Positions 15,659 through 25,338 of a DNA stretch of 43,574 nt are shown here, in pieces; the stretch's first letter is position 1, and each line of letters opens with the position of its first letter. This DNA comes from Granulosicoccus sp. (GTDB lineage: Bacteria; Pseudomonadota; Gammaproteobacteria; Granulosicoccales; Granulosicoccaceae). The stretch lies in the NCBI GenBank assembly GCA_020627685.1, contig JAHDGK010000005.1, forward strand, positions 1-43,574. The letters run 5' to 3'. The notes beneath the pieces were generated by a model. That model ran no database searches, had not been told where the DNA came from, and saw only the letters and a list, made by a program, of their open reading frames with translations. Position numbers and translations under genes: made by a program.

Positions 15659-18139
15659 TCATAAGCAAATGTCAGCTTGTATTCGGGAGTCACCCACAAT
15701 AAAGTCTTCTGCATTTTTTATAGCGGATGGCTGTGAACAAGACTCTAGACACCCAAGCAGACGTTTTGCGTATTCCTTAATTTGATAGTGCTGTTCGATG
15801 AACAACGATCTTTGGATGCGTTTATCGGCCGAATCGGTTTGCAACGCACGCATAATCGCTGTGTCTATCTCTTCGGCGTTTTGCAGCTCAGCGATTTCCA
15901 TGAAGCCAAGCAATTCATCGTTATATCCCGTAGCCCCTTGATGGACAACGACAGGAATGCCCAAGCTCATGGCCTCAAGAGCCACGCTAGGGAAGGGGTC
16001 TTCTCTGGAGCTTAAATATAGGCAGTCTGATGCTGCGTACCATTGTGAGATGTTCGGGGTGAAATCTATAAGATGTAATCTGTTTTTAAGCTTTCGCCCC
16101 ACGTGCGTCTTCAACCATCGGCTCATCTCTTTAGAACGTTTACCGACCCAGCAATAGTGTAAATGCGGATTTTTCTTATGATTGCGAAGAGCACTCTCCA
16201 CAAAGGTATCAAAACCTTTACGCCGGTCTGCATAACCGACATTAAGAATCAGTGAGTCTGTCGTTTCCAAACCGAGTTGTTCTCTCACGGCCTGACGGTC
16301 TGATGCATTCATGACAATGCTTTTATACAAACCTTGAGGGTACAGTGACGTGTTACGACGAGTCGTTGCCTGAAACGATTGAAAACCGGTTTTAACATGA
16401 GTGGAAGGAAACACAATGTGGTCGGCCTGTTTTGCAATCGCACTGATGTGTGGACGCAGACCATACTCGTTGATCAGTTCTGGTAGTTCGTGGACTAGCG
16501 ACAAACACTGTATACCCGCATCCTTAGCCGCCCACATGATGTCGCCCGTAACACTGGTATTGAAAATGGCACGATTCGCACCTGTACTAGAGCACCAGTG
16601 AGTCAAGCGATCTGGCGCGATGTCGTCCAGTAGTGTTGTCGGAGCGATATAGCGATAGTCTTCCAGCAGAGCGCCTCCGGACTTGAGCAGTATGCTGACT
16701 CGCATTCCTAAGTCGTTGACGAAATGCGTTGCTAACGCCAACAGAAGCATTTGCGCACCGTTTGCATGGGCGTCGTGGCCCACTAGCAAAAGTTCAGTGT
16801 TCGCTGAATTGTTGTACGCATTAGCCGGATCGGTCAGGACTCTATAGGTTGTATTCAGGTAGGCATGCCCATAATGGACATCGGGTTCCAGGTACGCCGC
16901 TTCTGCCCACTCATTCCATGCGTTTATAAAGACGAGCGGTTCAGAACCCACGGGGTTTTCTCTAGCGAAGTCAATAGCGCCAGAGAGCCATTGACCATAA
17001 GCTGCAGGCGTTGAACCTTGAAAGGTGACACCGCTACCTTCACGTCTAGCATCATTGTCCCATGATGGTGAAACGGTTTTGATGAGAGGGTAGTTCGGTG
17101 CTGCCTCCGTTAAGGATTTCGCAACGACATCTTTGTAAGCGCGAATCTGTCCGTTAAAGTTCGGATCGAAAATCTCATGTTCTTTGTTGCGCCGCTTAAT
17201 GTCCTTGGATACTTTGTGCGGAGGGAATTCCAAGGCTCCGTCGCAACCATAGCTTACCGGGTCTCTGTCGTTGTAACTTTGAACCATAAATATCAATGGC
17301 TCAATGCCCAGTATCGCGGTCCACTTCTTTCGCCACCGCACAAGCGTGTTTTTCGTATCGGGTATGAGTGACGCCCGGTAGAGAATAAACAAAGGCCTAC
17401 CGTCAACCGTCATATAGCGAGGATGAGCCATGTACTTGGCCGTATCCTTTAGGAAATCATCCTCGTCGTCTACATCATAGTCTTGCGCGATGAGAACATC
17501 ATTCTCCCGACCGTCCCACCGTCGGGTCCAGTTTTCATTCGCCCACATGATGCAGAACTCCTGGTCAATCTCTGTATCTGCAAACAAGTCCAACGGCTTG
17601 TCCATGAGCCGTTGCCCGTTAAACCAGTAGTAGTAAAAACAGAATGCATTGATGCCCGCAGCACGGGCCAAAGCAGACTGAGCCTTTATCGTTTCAGCGT
17701 TGGTTAAGTTGTAGAAGCCCAGATCTCTAGGAATTCGAGGTTGATAGTGTCCTTGATACCGGGGAGTTCCTCGCGATACGTTCCGCCATTCTGTAAAGCC
17801 GTCTCCCCACCACGCATCGTTCTGCTCGAATGCATAGAATTGCGGCAGGTAGAAAGCGACTGTCTTGGCGGAGGTCGATGTGGGTGGCGTCGCGGGTGTA
17901 CATCGTTCCTCGAAGCCCGGGCCAGGGTTTGCGAAATATCGGATGCTGTTGGCGTGGTCCGCCGGGGTTTGCCTGGCATTTTGTTGTGGAAAAGCGGCAA
18001 GTATTTTATCGGTGTTCGATGTGGAAGCTTTTGATTCTCCGGCAATTTGTTTAACCCAGCCGCGTAGTCTTTCGCGCTTGGAAGGCACAGATTTTCCAGC
18101 AATCGTACTGAGAGCAGTATTTAGCCGTTGAGTGCGCAT
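15659..18139 (-). CDS. WbsX/GH99-like domain fused to a GT4-type glycosyltransferase
   Basis: This 826-residue protein has two parts. Residues about 92-430 match the WbsX (glyco_trans_WbsX, GH99-like) domain found in polysaccharide loci: AFYLPQFYAFEQNDAWWG, GFTEW, FCFYYYWFNG, IMWANENWTRRWDG and FINAWNEWAEAAYLEPD. Residues about 450-815 form a GT-B glycosyltransferase, with a KGFDTFVESA segment and the ED..PSVALEAMSLGIPVV nucleotide-sugar motif. WbsX domains occur in O-antigen and rhamnan assembly genes, but their reaction is poorly defined. No signal peptide is present, so it is cytoplasmic. The divergent GT2 gene supports a role in surface polysaccharide synthesis. The first 85 residues look linker-like. 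Confidence 0.85.
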   Translation of the reverse strand: MRTQRLNTALSTIAGKSVPSKRERLRGWVKQIAGESKASTSNTDKILAAFPQQNARQTPADHANSIRYFANPGPGFEERCTPATPPTSTSAKTVAFYLPQFYAFEQNDAWWGDGFTEWRNVSRGTPRYQGHYQPRIPRDLGFYNLTNAETIKAQSALARAAGINAFCFYYYWFNGQRLMDKPLDLFADTEIDQEFCIMWANENWTRRWDGRENDVLIAQDYDVDDEDDFLKDTAKYMAHPRYMTVDGRPLFILYRASLIPDTKNTLVRWRKKWTAILGIEPLIFMVQSYNDRDPVSYGCDGALEFPPHKVSKDIKRRNKEHEIFDPNFNGQIRAYKDVVAKSLTEAAPNYPLIKTVSPSWDNDARREGSGVTFQGSTPAAYGQWLSGAIDFARENPVGSEPLVFINAWNEWAEAAYLEPDVHYGHAYLNTTYRVLTDPANAYNNSANTELLLVGHDAHANGAQMLLLALATHFVNDLGMRVSILLKSGGALLEDYRYIAPTTLLDDIAPDRLTHWCSSTGANRAIFNTSVTGDIMWAAKDAGIQCLSLVHELPELINEYGLRPHISAIAKQADHIVFPSTHVKTGFQSFQATTRRNTSLYPQGLYKSIVMNASDRQAVREQLGLETTDSLILNVGYADRRKGFDTFVESALRNHKKNPHLHYCWVGKRSKEMSRWLKTHVGRKLKNRLHLIDFTPNISQWYAASDCLYLSSREDPFPSVALEAMSLGIPVVVHQGATGYNDELLGFMEIAELQNAEEIDTAIMRALQTDSADKRIQRSLFIEQHYQIKEYAKRLLGCLESCSQPSAIKNAEDFIVGDSRIQADICL

Positions 18140-18310
18140 AATTACCCGCTAGAATTCCTTCGTGTTTGTAAAACGTGCGACTCTCGACCGATGGCCTGAT
18201 CGTGAGGTTCAACACACGGTTGGGATTGCCTTGTTGGGGTTACTCGGTGCAAGGAGTGGGCCACGTTTTTCGACTCACCGCACTGGCCTTCTAATTGCTG
18301 AAACCGTTAA

Positions 18311-19333
18311 ATGCCAATTACCCACACAGCTTTGTCTCAGTCTCCTGCGGTGGCTATCGTTGTGTGCACGTACAACGGGTCGCAGTATATTGAGTCGCAG
18401 ATAGAGTCGTTATTGGCTCAGTCACATGAGGTCTCAATTCATGTTTCTGATGATGTGTCGAGCGATGACACCGTTGCGAAAGTGTCCGACAAGATGAGAT
18501 CTGGAATTGACACGTTACACGTCAATCCTGATAACACCGGTTTTGTCCGAAATTTCGAACAGGGGCTGAAACGAGCCGTCGAGTCGCACGCAAGATACGT
18601 TGCATTGTCTGATCAGGACGATATCTGGGATGAGCAGAGAATTGCTGCCGGTATGCAGGCCATGTCAGATTTAGAAAGTATTCATGGCTGTGATATACCA
18701 CTGCTGGTTCATTCCGATTTAAAACTCATCGATAAGAACGGGGAGCAGTCGCATCCATCGTTCTTGGCCTATCGCAAGTACCGTATTACGTCCCGCCGAT
18801 GCTTAAACACCATTCTGGGCGAGAACGGTGTAATGGGAAATACGGTGTTAATGAATAGGGCACTGGCAGAATTATGCCTTCCATTTCCTGAGAGCCTGCA
18901 TGTGCATGACTATTGGATAGCGCTAATGGCTGAGTTGTTTGGTCATCGGGTGATGCTTAATAAACCCTTGGTGAATTACCGCCTTCATGAAAACAATGCA
19001 AGTAACACGGCTGAGTCTATGAGCCGTGGTTTGTTTACCAGCATAGGGAATATCAATTGGCGAATGCTTCTGGCTCGGGATTTTAAGCTACCGTTTAAAG
19101 AAGATAGTCGGATGCTGGTATTGAAAGAAGTGTTAGCCAACGCGGATGACTACCCGGCATTGTCAGAAGAGCAAATGCACAGCATGAATCTGTTTGTGGA
19201 TTATCTTGATTTCAGTCAACCGCGCTTAAAAAGTCTGGCTTATCTGATGAACTCTGGTGTGGCCAGATCGGGCTTGCGTTTCAGGATACGGCTTATTTTT
19301 GCCGTGTTACTCACCACGCGTTATGCGAGATAG
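18311..19333 (+). CDS. Family 2 glycosyltransferase (rhamnosyltransferase-like)
   Basis: The 340-residue GT-A fold protein begins with VAIVVCTYNGSQYIESQI at about 14-31, has the SDDVSSDDT nucleotide-sugar motif at 46-54 and the metal-binding DQDD at 101-104. SDQDDIW is characteristic of the rhamnosyl- and glucosyltransferase subgroup that builds O-antigen. It has no membrane helices in the first 300 residues; a hydrophobic stretch near the C-terminus (about 325-335) may associate with the membrane. The donor sugar cannot be read from sequence. It is divergent from the WbsX-glycosyltransferase fusion across a 171-base gap, which suggests both act on one glycan. Confidence 0.9.
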   Translation: MPITHTALSQSPAVAIVVCTYNGSQYIESQIESLLAQSHEVSIHVSDDVSSDDTVAKVSDKMRSGIDTLHVNPDNTGFVRNFEQGLKRAVESHARYVALSDQDDIWDEQRIAAGMQAMSDLESIHGCDIPLLVHSDLKLIDKNGEQSHPSFLAYRKYRITSRRCLNTILGENGVMGNTVLMNRALAELCLPFPESLHVHDYWIALMAELFGHRVMLNKPLVNYRLHENNASNTAESMSRGLFTSIGNINWRMLLARDFKLPFKEDSRMLVLKEVLANADDYPALSEEQMHSMNLFVDYLDFSQPRLKSLAYLMNSGVARSGLRFRIRLIFAVLLTTRYAR

Positions 19334-19537
19334 CTCTGCAGCAGGTTCTCTGCAGGCGATTAACCCCTGTTACTAGAGATTCCATGTTATGCGATTCAAT
19401 CGTCGTATATAGCTCTAAAGATCAAGGTATTACTGTTTGCGAAACTAGAACCGGTCGACTCCCCGAATTAGAATTTCTGCCGATAACGGTGGGATACAGA
19501 GGTATTTTCTTTCTAATTTACTGTGGAGTAGCAGTTA

Positions 19538-21112
19538 ATGATCCTGCTGGTGTCGAGGTTTAAGTCTCTAGTTGCATGGGTTGTACTAGTTCAAGTGGCG
19601 CTGATATCGAGCGTTATCGCCGATACACGGATCACTGATGACTACATAGCATTGGTTGTCGAAGCTGAGGACGATGAGACACGCGGTGAGCGGTGGGTGC
19701 TGACGAATTCTGAGACCGGCACGCAAGAGAACGACCCGGATGGCAATCATTCCGACGGTGCTGCGGGAGGTGCATACATTGAACTACTCCCGGATATGCG
19801 TGTGACGCACGATGATGAATTCGGTCCGCCAACAGCGTATTGGGATACTCCGGGAACTGGACCTCAAGCTGTCTACCCAATGACGTTTCCTGAGGCTGGT
19901 CGCTACTACGTTCATATAAGAGCGTATTCCACCGGTACCGAGGACAATGGTATTCACGTTGGACTCAACGACACCTGGCCTCAAAGCGGCGCACGCATGC
20001 AATTTTGTACGGCTGGGCAAGGTTGGCAGTGGTCAGGCCGCCAGCGTGACGCAGGCGGTGTCGGTCCTTGCGGTGCTAAGAAGACGATTTGGGTAACTGT
20101 TGAAGAGCCCGGCGAGCATCGGTTTATGATCAGCGCCAGAGAAGATGGCTTTGAAGCTGACAAGATCATGTTGATCAAAGATTTAACCGACAACACACGC
20201 ATTTGTAGCCCAAGCGGCGCCGACGATATCACGTGTGTTAACGGCAGCTTGGAAAATGCAGATGAAGTTGTGGATATGGAAGTGACGTCTTCGGTGAGCG
20301 CTTCTGACATTGGTATTGATGGTTCGGTGGTTGTGTCAGTTGTCGTTCGTAACGATGACGGCTACGACGCTGCAACAAATGTTGCCTTAACGCTTGATGC
20401 GAATATTGGCACTGTGTGGAACGCATCGGAAGTCTCTGAAGGTTGTGAGGTGAGCGGGACAGACATCGTGTGTGCCATTGGTTACGTATCTCCATCGGGC
20501 CCGGAAGGAGAAAAAGAATTCGAGTTTACGCTCGAGCCTCTGCAGGCAGGCGAGTTAGCTATCCCTATAGCGGTGAGTACTGACAGCGTCGATGGCATGC
20601 AAGGTAACGATTCTGCCGACTTGAGTGTTGTTGTCGATGATTCAGATACATTGGCGCAGTTGTCACTATCGTGGAACGATCAGACACTAACGTGGGAAGC
20701 GGAGATGGAAACAACCGTCACTGCTACTGTCGCCAACGCAGGACCCGCGGATGCTCAAAACGTGGTCTTAAGTGTCAGTATTCCTGCCGGGCTCTCAGTC
20801 ACTACACAGCCGGATACCTGTACGGGTGTCAATGAGCTTGAATGTAGTCTCCCTCTCATCGCGTTGGATGGAAACGCGGAATTAAGTCTAGGGATCACGC
20901 CGTCAGCGGCTGGCATGTACTCGATCAGTATCTCAGCGGACGCTGCAAACTTAAGTGGTGAGGCTGTGAACAGCACTATCATTATTGAAGCGCAAGAGGC
21001 CGGGACTGCAGCTGCGAACAGTGCCTCTGGTGGTGGTGCTGCTAGCGGATGGTCATTATTGCTGCTGATGTCACTCTTAGGTTTTCGCCGCAAGGCACGA
21101 TTTGCGGCTTAA
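19538..21112 (+). CDS. Secreted protein with CBM-like domain, DUF11-like repeats and GlyGly-CTERM tail
   Basis: The 524-residue protein starts with a signal peptide (1-28, ending VIADT). Residues about 35-220 look like a carbohydrate-binding, malectin/GH115-C-like beta-sandwich: it opens with a VVEAED element and contains GRYYVHIRAYSTGTEDNGIHV. Two Ig-like DUF11-type repeats at about 245-365 and 370-480 have the NxGPxDAxNVxL pattern and paired cysteines. The last 28 residues read SGGGAASGW, a run of leucines, then RRK, matching the GlyGly-CTERM sorting signal cut by rhombosortase after type II secretion. This predicts a surface or exported glycan-binding protein. The preceding 204-base gap holds a GGAG site before the ATG, and CTCTGCAG occurs twice just after the GT2 stop. 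Confidence 0.8.
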   Translation: MILLVSRFKSLVAWVVLVQVALISSVIADTRITDDYIALVVEAEDDETRGERWVLTNSETGTQENDPDGNHSDGAAGGAYIELLPDMRVTHDDEFGPPTAYWDTPGTGPQAVYPMTFPEAGRYYVHIRAYSTGTEDNGIHVGLNDTWPQSGARMQFCTAGQGWQWSGRQRDAGGVGPCGAKKTIWVTVEEPGEHRFMISAREDGFEADKIMLIKDLTDNTRICSPSGADDITCVNGSLENADEVVDMEVTSSVSASDIGIDGSVVVSVVVRNDDGYDAATNVALTLDANIGTVWNASEVSEGCEVSGTDIVCAIGYVSPSGPEGEKEFEFTLEPLQAGELAIPIAVSTDSVDGMQGNDSADLSVVVDDSDTLAQLSLSWNDQTLTWEAEMETTVTATVANAGPADAQNVVLSVSIPAGLSVTTQPDTCTGVNELECSLPLIALDGNAELSLGITPSAAGMYSISISADAANLSGEAVNSTIIIEAQEAGTAAANSASGGGAASGWSLLLLMSLLGFRRKARFAA

Positions 21113-21115
21113 GCA

Positions 21116-22168
21116 TTAAGAGAGCGGTGGTTGGCAATTTAAAGGTACCTGCCGGGCGACGGTTGAGACCGGAGAAAGATCAACTTGTTGATCGTACATA
21201 CGGTGGAAAAGTAAGCTCATCCTGGGGCCATCGATATTAATAGCGCGCTGGCGAGTCTTTATGGCTTGCCAGTCGCCATCGCTCCATTCCGCGATTTCAA
21301 ACTCGAAGACATAATCGTCTTCAATTCCCATGCGTAGGTCTGAGGCTATTAGCTGATTATCTTGGACGCTTAGGGCGAATGCCCCTTCGGTAAACCAGTC
21401 CAGTCTGTCAATAGGCCAATGGCTGAGCCAAGTATTGCACTCTTGTTTGCCATTGCTATAGCTATCAAGAACCAAAGAGGTGTCTTCGTCGAGCAGTGAG
21501 GTAAACCCTTCCTTATATTGAGTGTCAGTCACAATGACCACACGCCACAACAATGAAAACGGAAACGGCGCCAACACGACGCGCTCGGGCTTCAAACCCT
21601 CAGCACTTACCAGAGACTCAACGCGCTGCCGGGCGGTATTCTGCGAAACGAGAGTCCAAAGCAGGTAGGCGGTGCTTAATGCTAACCCTCCAATGACATA
21701 CGGTTTTGCTCGAACGTAGTCTCGCCGATAGGCCATTGCAACACCCACAATAAGGGGCAGGGTGTACAACGGATCTATAATAAAAACCGACCCCCACGCT
21801 GTGGGAGGTACCGTCAGTGGCCACAGTAGTTGTGTGCCGTAGATAGTAAATCCATCTAACAGCGGGTGGGTGATGAGCACAAGCCAACAACCTAGCCACC
21901 AATTAAACAACGGTACCTGTTTAGATCGCATGACTTGCTGAAAAAGCCAGGCTATAGGAAAGCTGACAAGCGTCAATACAAATAGTGAGTGGCTAAAACC
22001 TCGGTGATAGGTGAAATTCTCGATAGCACCGTCGTAGGGAATGAGTACATCAAGATCGGGGAGCGTGCCTAATGCAGCTCCAACGAGCAAAGCAGAGCGG
22101 CCCAAGCGCGATCCTAGCGTCACATGAGCGACCGATGCTCCCAGTACCATCTGAGAAACAGAATCCAT
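21116..22168 (-). CDS. YdjM/DUF457-family membrane-bound metal-dependent hydrolase-like protein
   Basis: The 350-residue protein starts with the features of the YdjM family: TLPDLDVL with Asp38 and Asp40, and HRGFSHS with His55 and His60, the presumed metal ligands, followed by several membrane helices up to about residue 185. The C-terminal 160 residues are soluble and probably periplasmic, rich in Trp and acidic residues. In E. coli YdjM is LexA-regulated, but the family's reaction is uncertain. It starts 17 bases after the RND permease stop on the same strand, so it may be the third gene of that transcript. It ends three bases from the convergent secreted-protein gene. Confidence 0.85.
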   Translation of the reverse strand: MDSVSQMVLGASVAHVTLGSRLGRSALLVGAALGTLPDLDVLIPYDGAIENFTYHRGFSHSLFVLTLVSFPIAWLFQQVMRSKQVPLFNWWLGCWLVLITHPLLDGFTIYGTQLLWPLTVPPTAWGSVFIIDPLYTLPLIVGVAMAYRRDYVRAKPYVIGGLALSTAYLLWTLVSQNTARQRVESLVSAEGLKPERVVLAPFPFSLLWRVVIVTDTQYKEGFTSLLDEDTSLVLDSYSNGKQECNTWLSHWPIDRLDWFTEGAFALSVQDNQLIASDLRMGIEDDYVFEFEIAEWSDGDWQAIKTRQRAINIDGPRMSLLFHRMYDQQVDLSPVSTVARQVPLNCQPPLS

Positions 22169-22185
22169 AGTGTGCGGGCGTGTCC

Positions 22186-25100
22186 TTACTGTGCGGTGGC
22201 TTGTTGTAATTCGTCGTTAAGTCGTTTGTCGCTGATCGCTTTTGGTGCTGAAAACCCAGCGAGTAAACGATAGGCTACCGGCGTTAGAAACAACGTAAAG
22301 AACGTTGCGATGCCCAACCCTCCAACAATGACCCATCCGAGCGCGATTCGTGCTTCAGCGCCGGCACCTGATGCGAACACTAACGGCACACCACCCAGAA
22401 CCGTAGAAAACATGGTCATGGTTACCGGTCGTACTCGTCTTGTCGCTGCTTCCAGTGCTGCCTCTTTTACGCTCATACCTTCGTCGCGTAGCTGATTAGC
22501 AAACTCAACGATCAGTATGCCGTTCTTTGCCATGATACCCACAAGCAACACCAATCCTATTTGACTGTAGATATTTAGGCTTGTACCTGAAAAATATAAT
22601 GCGAATACGGCACTTGCCAATCCGAAGGGGACAGTAAACATAATAATCAGGCTGCTTAAGAAGCTTTCAAATTGCGCGGCTAATACTAAAAACACAATGA
22701 TGACGGCAAAGCCAAATGTCAGTGCAAGCCCGCTGGATGTTTCATTTAAGGTTGCCGCTTCAGCTAACGGAATTAAACGCATATCGGCATCAAGCAATGG
22801 AGCCGCTAGCCGTTCCATTTCGTTCATGCCTTCTCTGAGTGACATTTCATCGGACAGGCTGGCGGTCACTGTGACTGCGCGAAAACGCTCTTCGCGAGGA
22901 AGTGACGGCGCTATGGATGTCTCATTCAAAGTAGCTATGGATGACATCGGGACTATCCTGCCATCTTGTGTTTTCAAGAACAGATTGGCCAGGTCGGTTG
23001 GGTCGTTGATGGGCTGCGTGGTTGAAACAAGTTTTACCGCAACTGCCCGATCGTCAATGAATACATCGCCCAGTGTTCTTCCATCAAGAACTGATTGCAT
23101 AGCGGCGGCCAGTCCATCGATTTCGATACCGAGGTCTGCTGCGCGTTCGCGGTTGATATTGATACTGAGTTGAGCCTGACTGGTCTCGTAGCTGAGGTTA
23201 ACCCGGCCAAAGCGGGAATCCTGCTCCAAGGCTTCAACGAGTTGATCGCCGCGTTTCGCCAATTCCTCATAGCTGTTACCGGCAATGGCCACTCTCAGAC
23301 CGTTGCCCGCACCGCGAATGCCCAAGCTATTCGGTTGTATAGCAAACGCGCGTACGCCCGGTATGCTGGAAAGTCCACGATTCAATTCGCCGACAATTTC
23401 TCCTTGGCTTCTTTCCCGTTCATCCCAGGGCTTTAGTGTGAGTACCATGAATCCGCCATTGGTACTTCCCCCACGACCAGAGATAGAGAAAACATTTTTC
23501 GCTTCGCCGTTGTCCATGAACGGTTGAACCAGCTCTTCAATTTTCTGTAGTTGCGAGGTGGTGTAATCCAGACTTACCCCTTGAGGTGCCGACACTCTCA
23601 GTAGTGCTACTGAGCGGTCTTCTCTGGGTAGAAGCTCTTCTGGAACTGCCGATAACGTTTTCCAGGCTAAGCCTCCTATGGCAAGCGCGAAGATAACAAT
23701 TACTATTGGAACGTTTAAACAAACACGAAGCAGCCGTTTGTAAAGTGCTGCACATCGATGCCCAAACCGTCTAACAACGCCGGCAATGCCTTTGGCTTCA
23801 TGGGCTGCAACAACACTGGATGAATTTGACAGTATCTTTGAGGCAAGCATAGGGCAGAGCGACAAAGCCACTATGGAGGAGATAGTGACAGCAATGGCTA
23901 GGACAAATCCAAACTCTCTAAACAGGCCGCCCGCTTTGCCGGGAAGAAAAGATAGCGGAATAAAGACCGCAGCTAGTACGGCAGTTGTGGTAATGACGGC
24001 GAAGAATACTTGACGAGTACCAATGACCGCAGCTGCTCTGGAACCCATCCCCGCATTGCGTCGGTTGACAATGTTTTCTAAAACCACAATGGCATCATCA
24101 ACGACCATGCCTGTGGCTAGCAGCAATGCCAGTAACGTCAGTATGTTGATGGAAAAACCTGCCAGCCATACTCCTGCAACCGTACCAATCAACGCAACCG
24201 GCATAGTGATGGCTGGTATCAGTGTGGCTCGCCAGTTCAATAGAAAAATAAAGATAATGGAAATAACGATAGTGATAGCCAAGCCCAGTGAAAATAGGAC
24301 TTCCTTTATTGACCCATTAATAAATACCGCATCATCACTGGTGACTTGAATATCCATCCCAGGCGGTAGGGTAGGTCGCAATTCATCAGCGGCTTCGTGC
24401 ACGGCCTTGGAAATGTCGAGCGTGTTGGAGCCTGCTTGTTTCAAAATGCCAAGACCAATACCCGTGCGACCGTTGGCTCGAAGCGCTGTGGCACCCGTAT
24501 CAGCGCCTAAGGTGACTGATGCGACATCACCGATGCGTGTTCGCTCATTGATTAATAGTTCTTGAAACTCACTGGCAGATGCCACAGTGGCACTGGCTCT
24601 GACAGATAAATTTTGAGTGTCGCTCGATAAAGAACCTGCCGGCGTATCAAACGCTGCATTGGATAGCGCGCGGGTTAGGTCAGCAACGCTTAAGCCGCGG
24701 CTGGCAAGTTTTGTCTGGTCGACATCGATTCGAAACACTTGCTCCCGATCACCGTATACCTGCACGTCGGCAACACCGTTAATAGCGGTGAAATTATCGA
24801 GCACCTGGTTTTCGACGATGAGCGTCATTTCTTCTGCGCTTAGGGTTGCAGATGTAATCGCTAATCGTAAAACTGGCTGCGCATCGCTATCGGCCTTTAC
24901 GATTCGCGGATCATCAACATCATCGGGCAAGTCTCTTGATACTCTGGCGATTGCATCTCGCATGTCTGAGGCTGCGAAATCTAAATTGACTGATTCGCGA
25001 AAATCGACGGTGACGCGGCTTCGTCCAAAAGACGATGAGGAAGATATAGATTTTACGCCCGGGACTCGTCCGGCAGCCGATTCAATAATGGCTGTGACTT

Positions 25101-25338
25101 CTCTGTCAATGGTTTCAGGTGATGCGCCACTGTAGGTTGTTGTGACGGTGATAATCGGGCTGTCTACTGCAGGAAGTTCGCGTATCTCTATACCCGTGAT
25201 AGCTGCTATGCCTGCAACAATAATGAGTAAGCTCAGTACTAATGCCAGAACAGGGCGGCGTACGAATATAGCGGTGATTCCTTCACCCGCAGATTGTGCG
25301 ATTTTATCGTTCAGCGGATTTGCCTGAGAGTCACTCAT
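22186..25338 (-). CDS. RND-family (HAE1-type) efflux permease
   Basis: The 1050-residue protein has the twelve-helix RND layout with two large periplasmic loops. The proton-relay aspartates are in helix 4 (VVDD, Asp414/Asp415) and the matching lysine is in the helix-10 motif GIMAKNGILIVEFANQ. The N-terminal FVRRPVLALVLSLLIIVAGI is the usual first helix. Such pumps form trimers that export drugs, dyes, solvents or bile-like amphiphiles through a tripartite complex. The ATG overlaps the adaptor gene stop as ATGA, so the two are translationally coupled. No outer-membrane TolC-type gene is adjacent, so the pump probably shares one encoded elsewhere. Substrate unknown. Confidence 0.95.
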   Translation of the reverse strand: MSDSQANPLNDKIAQSAGEGITAIFVRRPVLALVLSLLIIVAGIAAITGIEIRELPAVDSPIITVTTTYSGASPETIDREVTAIIESAAGRVPGVKSISSSSSFGRSRVTVDFRESVNLDFAASDMRDAIARVSRDLPDDVDDPRIVKADSDAQPVLRLAITSATLSAEEMTLIVENQVLDNFTAINGVADVQVYGDREQVFRIDVDQTKLASRGLSVADLTRALSNAAFDTPAGSLSSDTQNLSVRASATVASASEFQELLINERTRIGDVASVTLGADTGATALRANGRTGIGLGILKQAGSNTLDISKAVHEAADELRPTLPPGMDIQVTSDDAVFINGSIKEVLFSLGLAITIVISIIFIFLLNWRATLIPAITMPVALIGTVAGVWLAGFSINILTLLALLLATGMVVDDAIVVLENIVNRRNAGMGSRAAAVIGTRQVFFAVITTTAVLAAVFIPLSFLPGKAGGLFREFGFVLAIAVTISSIVALSLCPMLASKILSNSSSVVAAHEAKGIAGVVRRFGHRCAALYKRLLRVCLNVPIVIVIFALAIGGLAWKTLSAVPEELLPREDRSVALLRVSAPQGVSLDYTTSQLQKIEELVQPFMDNGEAKNVFSISGRGGSTNGGFMVLTLKPWDERERSQGEIVGELNRGLSSIPGVRAFAIQPNSLGIRGAGNGLRVAIAGNSYEELAKRGDQLVEALEQDSRFGRVNLSYETSQAQLSININRERAADLGIEIDGLAAAMQSVLDGRTLGDVFIDDRAVAVKLVSTTQPINDPTDLANLFLKTQDGRIVPMSSIATLNETSIAPSLPREERFRAVTVTASLSDEMSLREGMNEMERLAAPLLDADMRLIPLAEAATLNETSSGLALTFGFAVIIVFLVLAAQFESFLSSLIIMFTVPFGLASAVFALYFSGTSLNIYSQIGLVLLVGIMAKNGILIVEFANQLRDEGMSVKEAALEAATRRVRPVTMTMFSTVLGGVPLVFASGAGAEARIALGWVIVGGLGIATFFTLFLTPVAYRLLAGFSAPKAISDKRLNDELQQATAQ

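Noticed and set aside
19334-19537. Possible c-di-GMP (GEMM) riboswitch before the secreted glycan-binding protein gene
   Set aside because: The conserved GEMM core strings and tetraloop-receptor parts are absent by eye; only a duplicated CTCTGCAG is visible.
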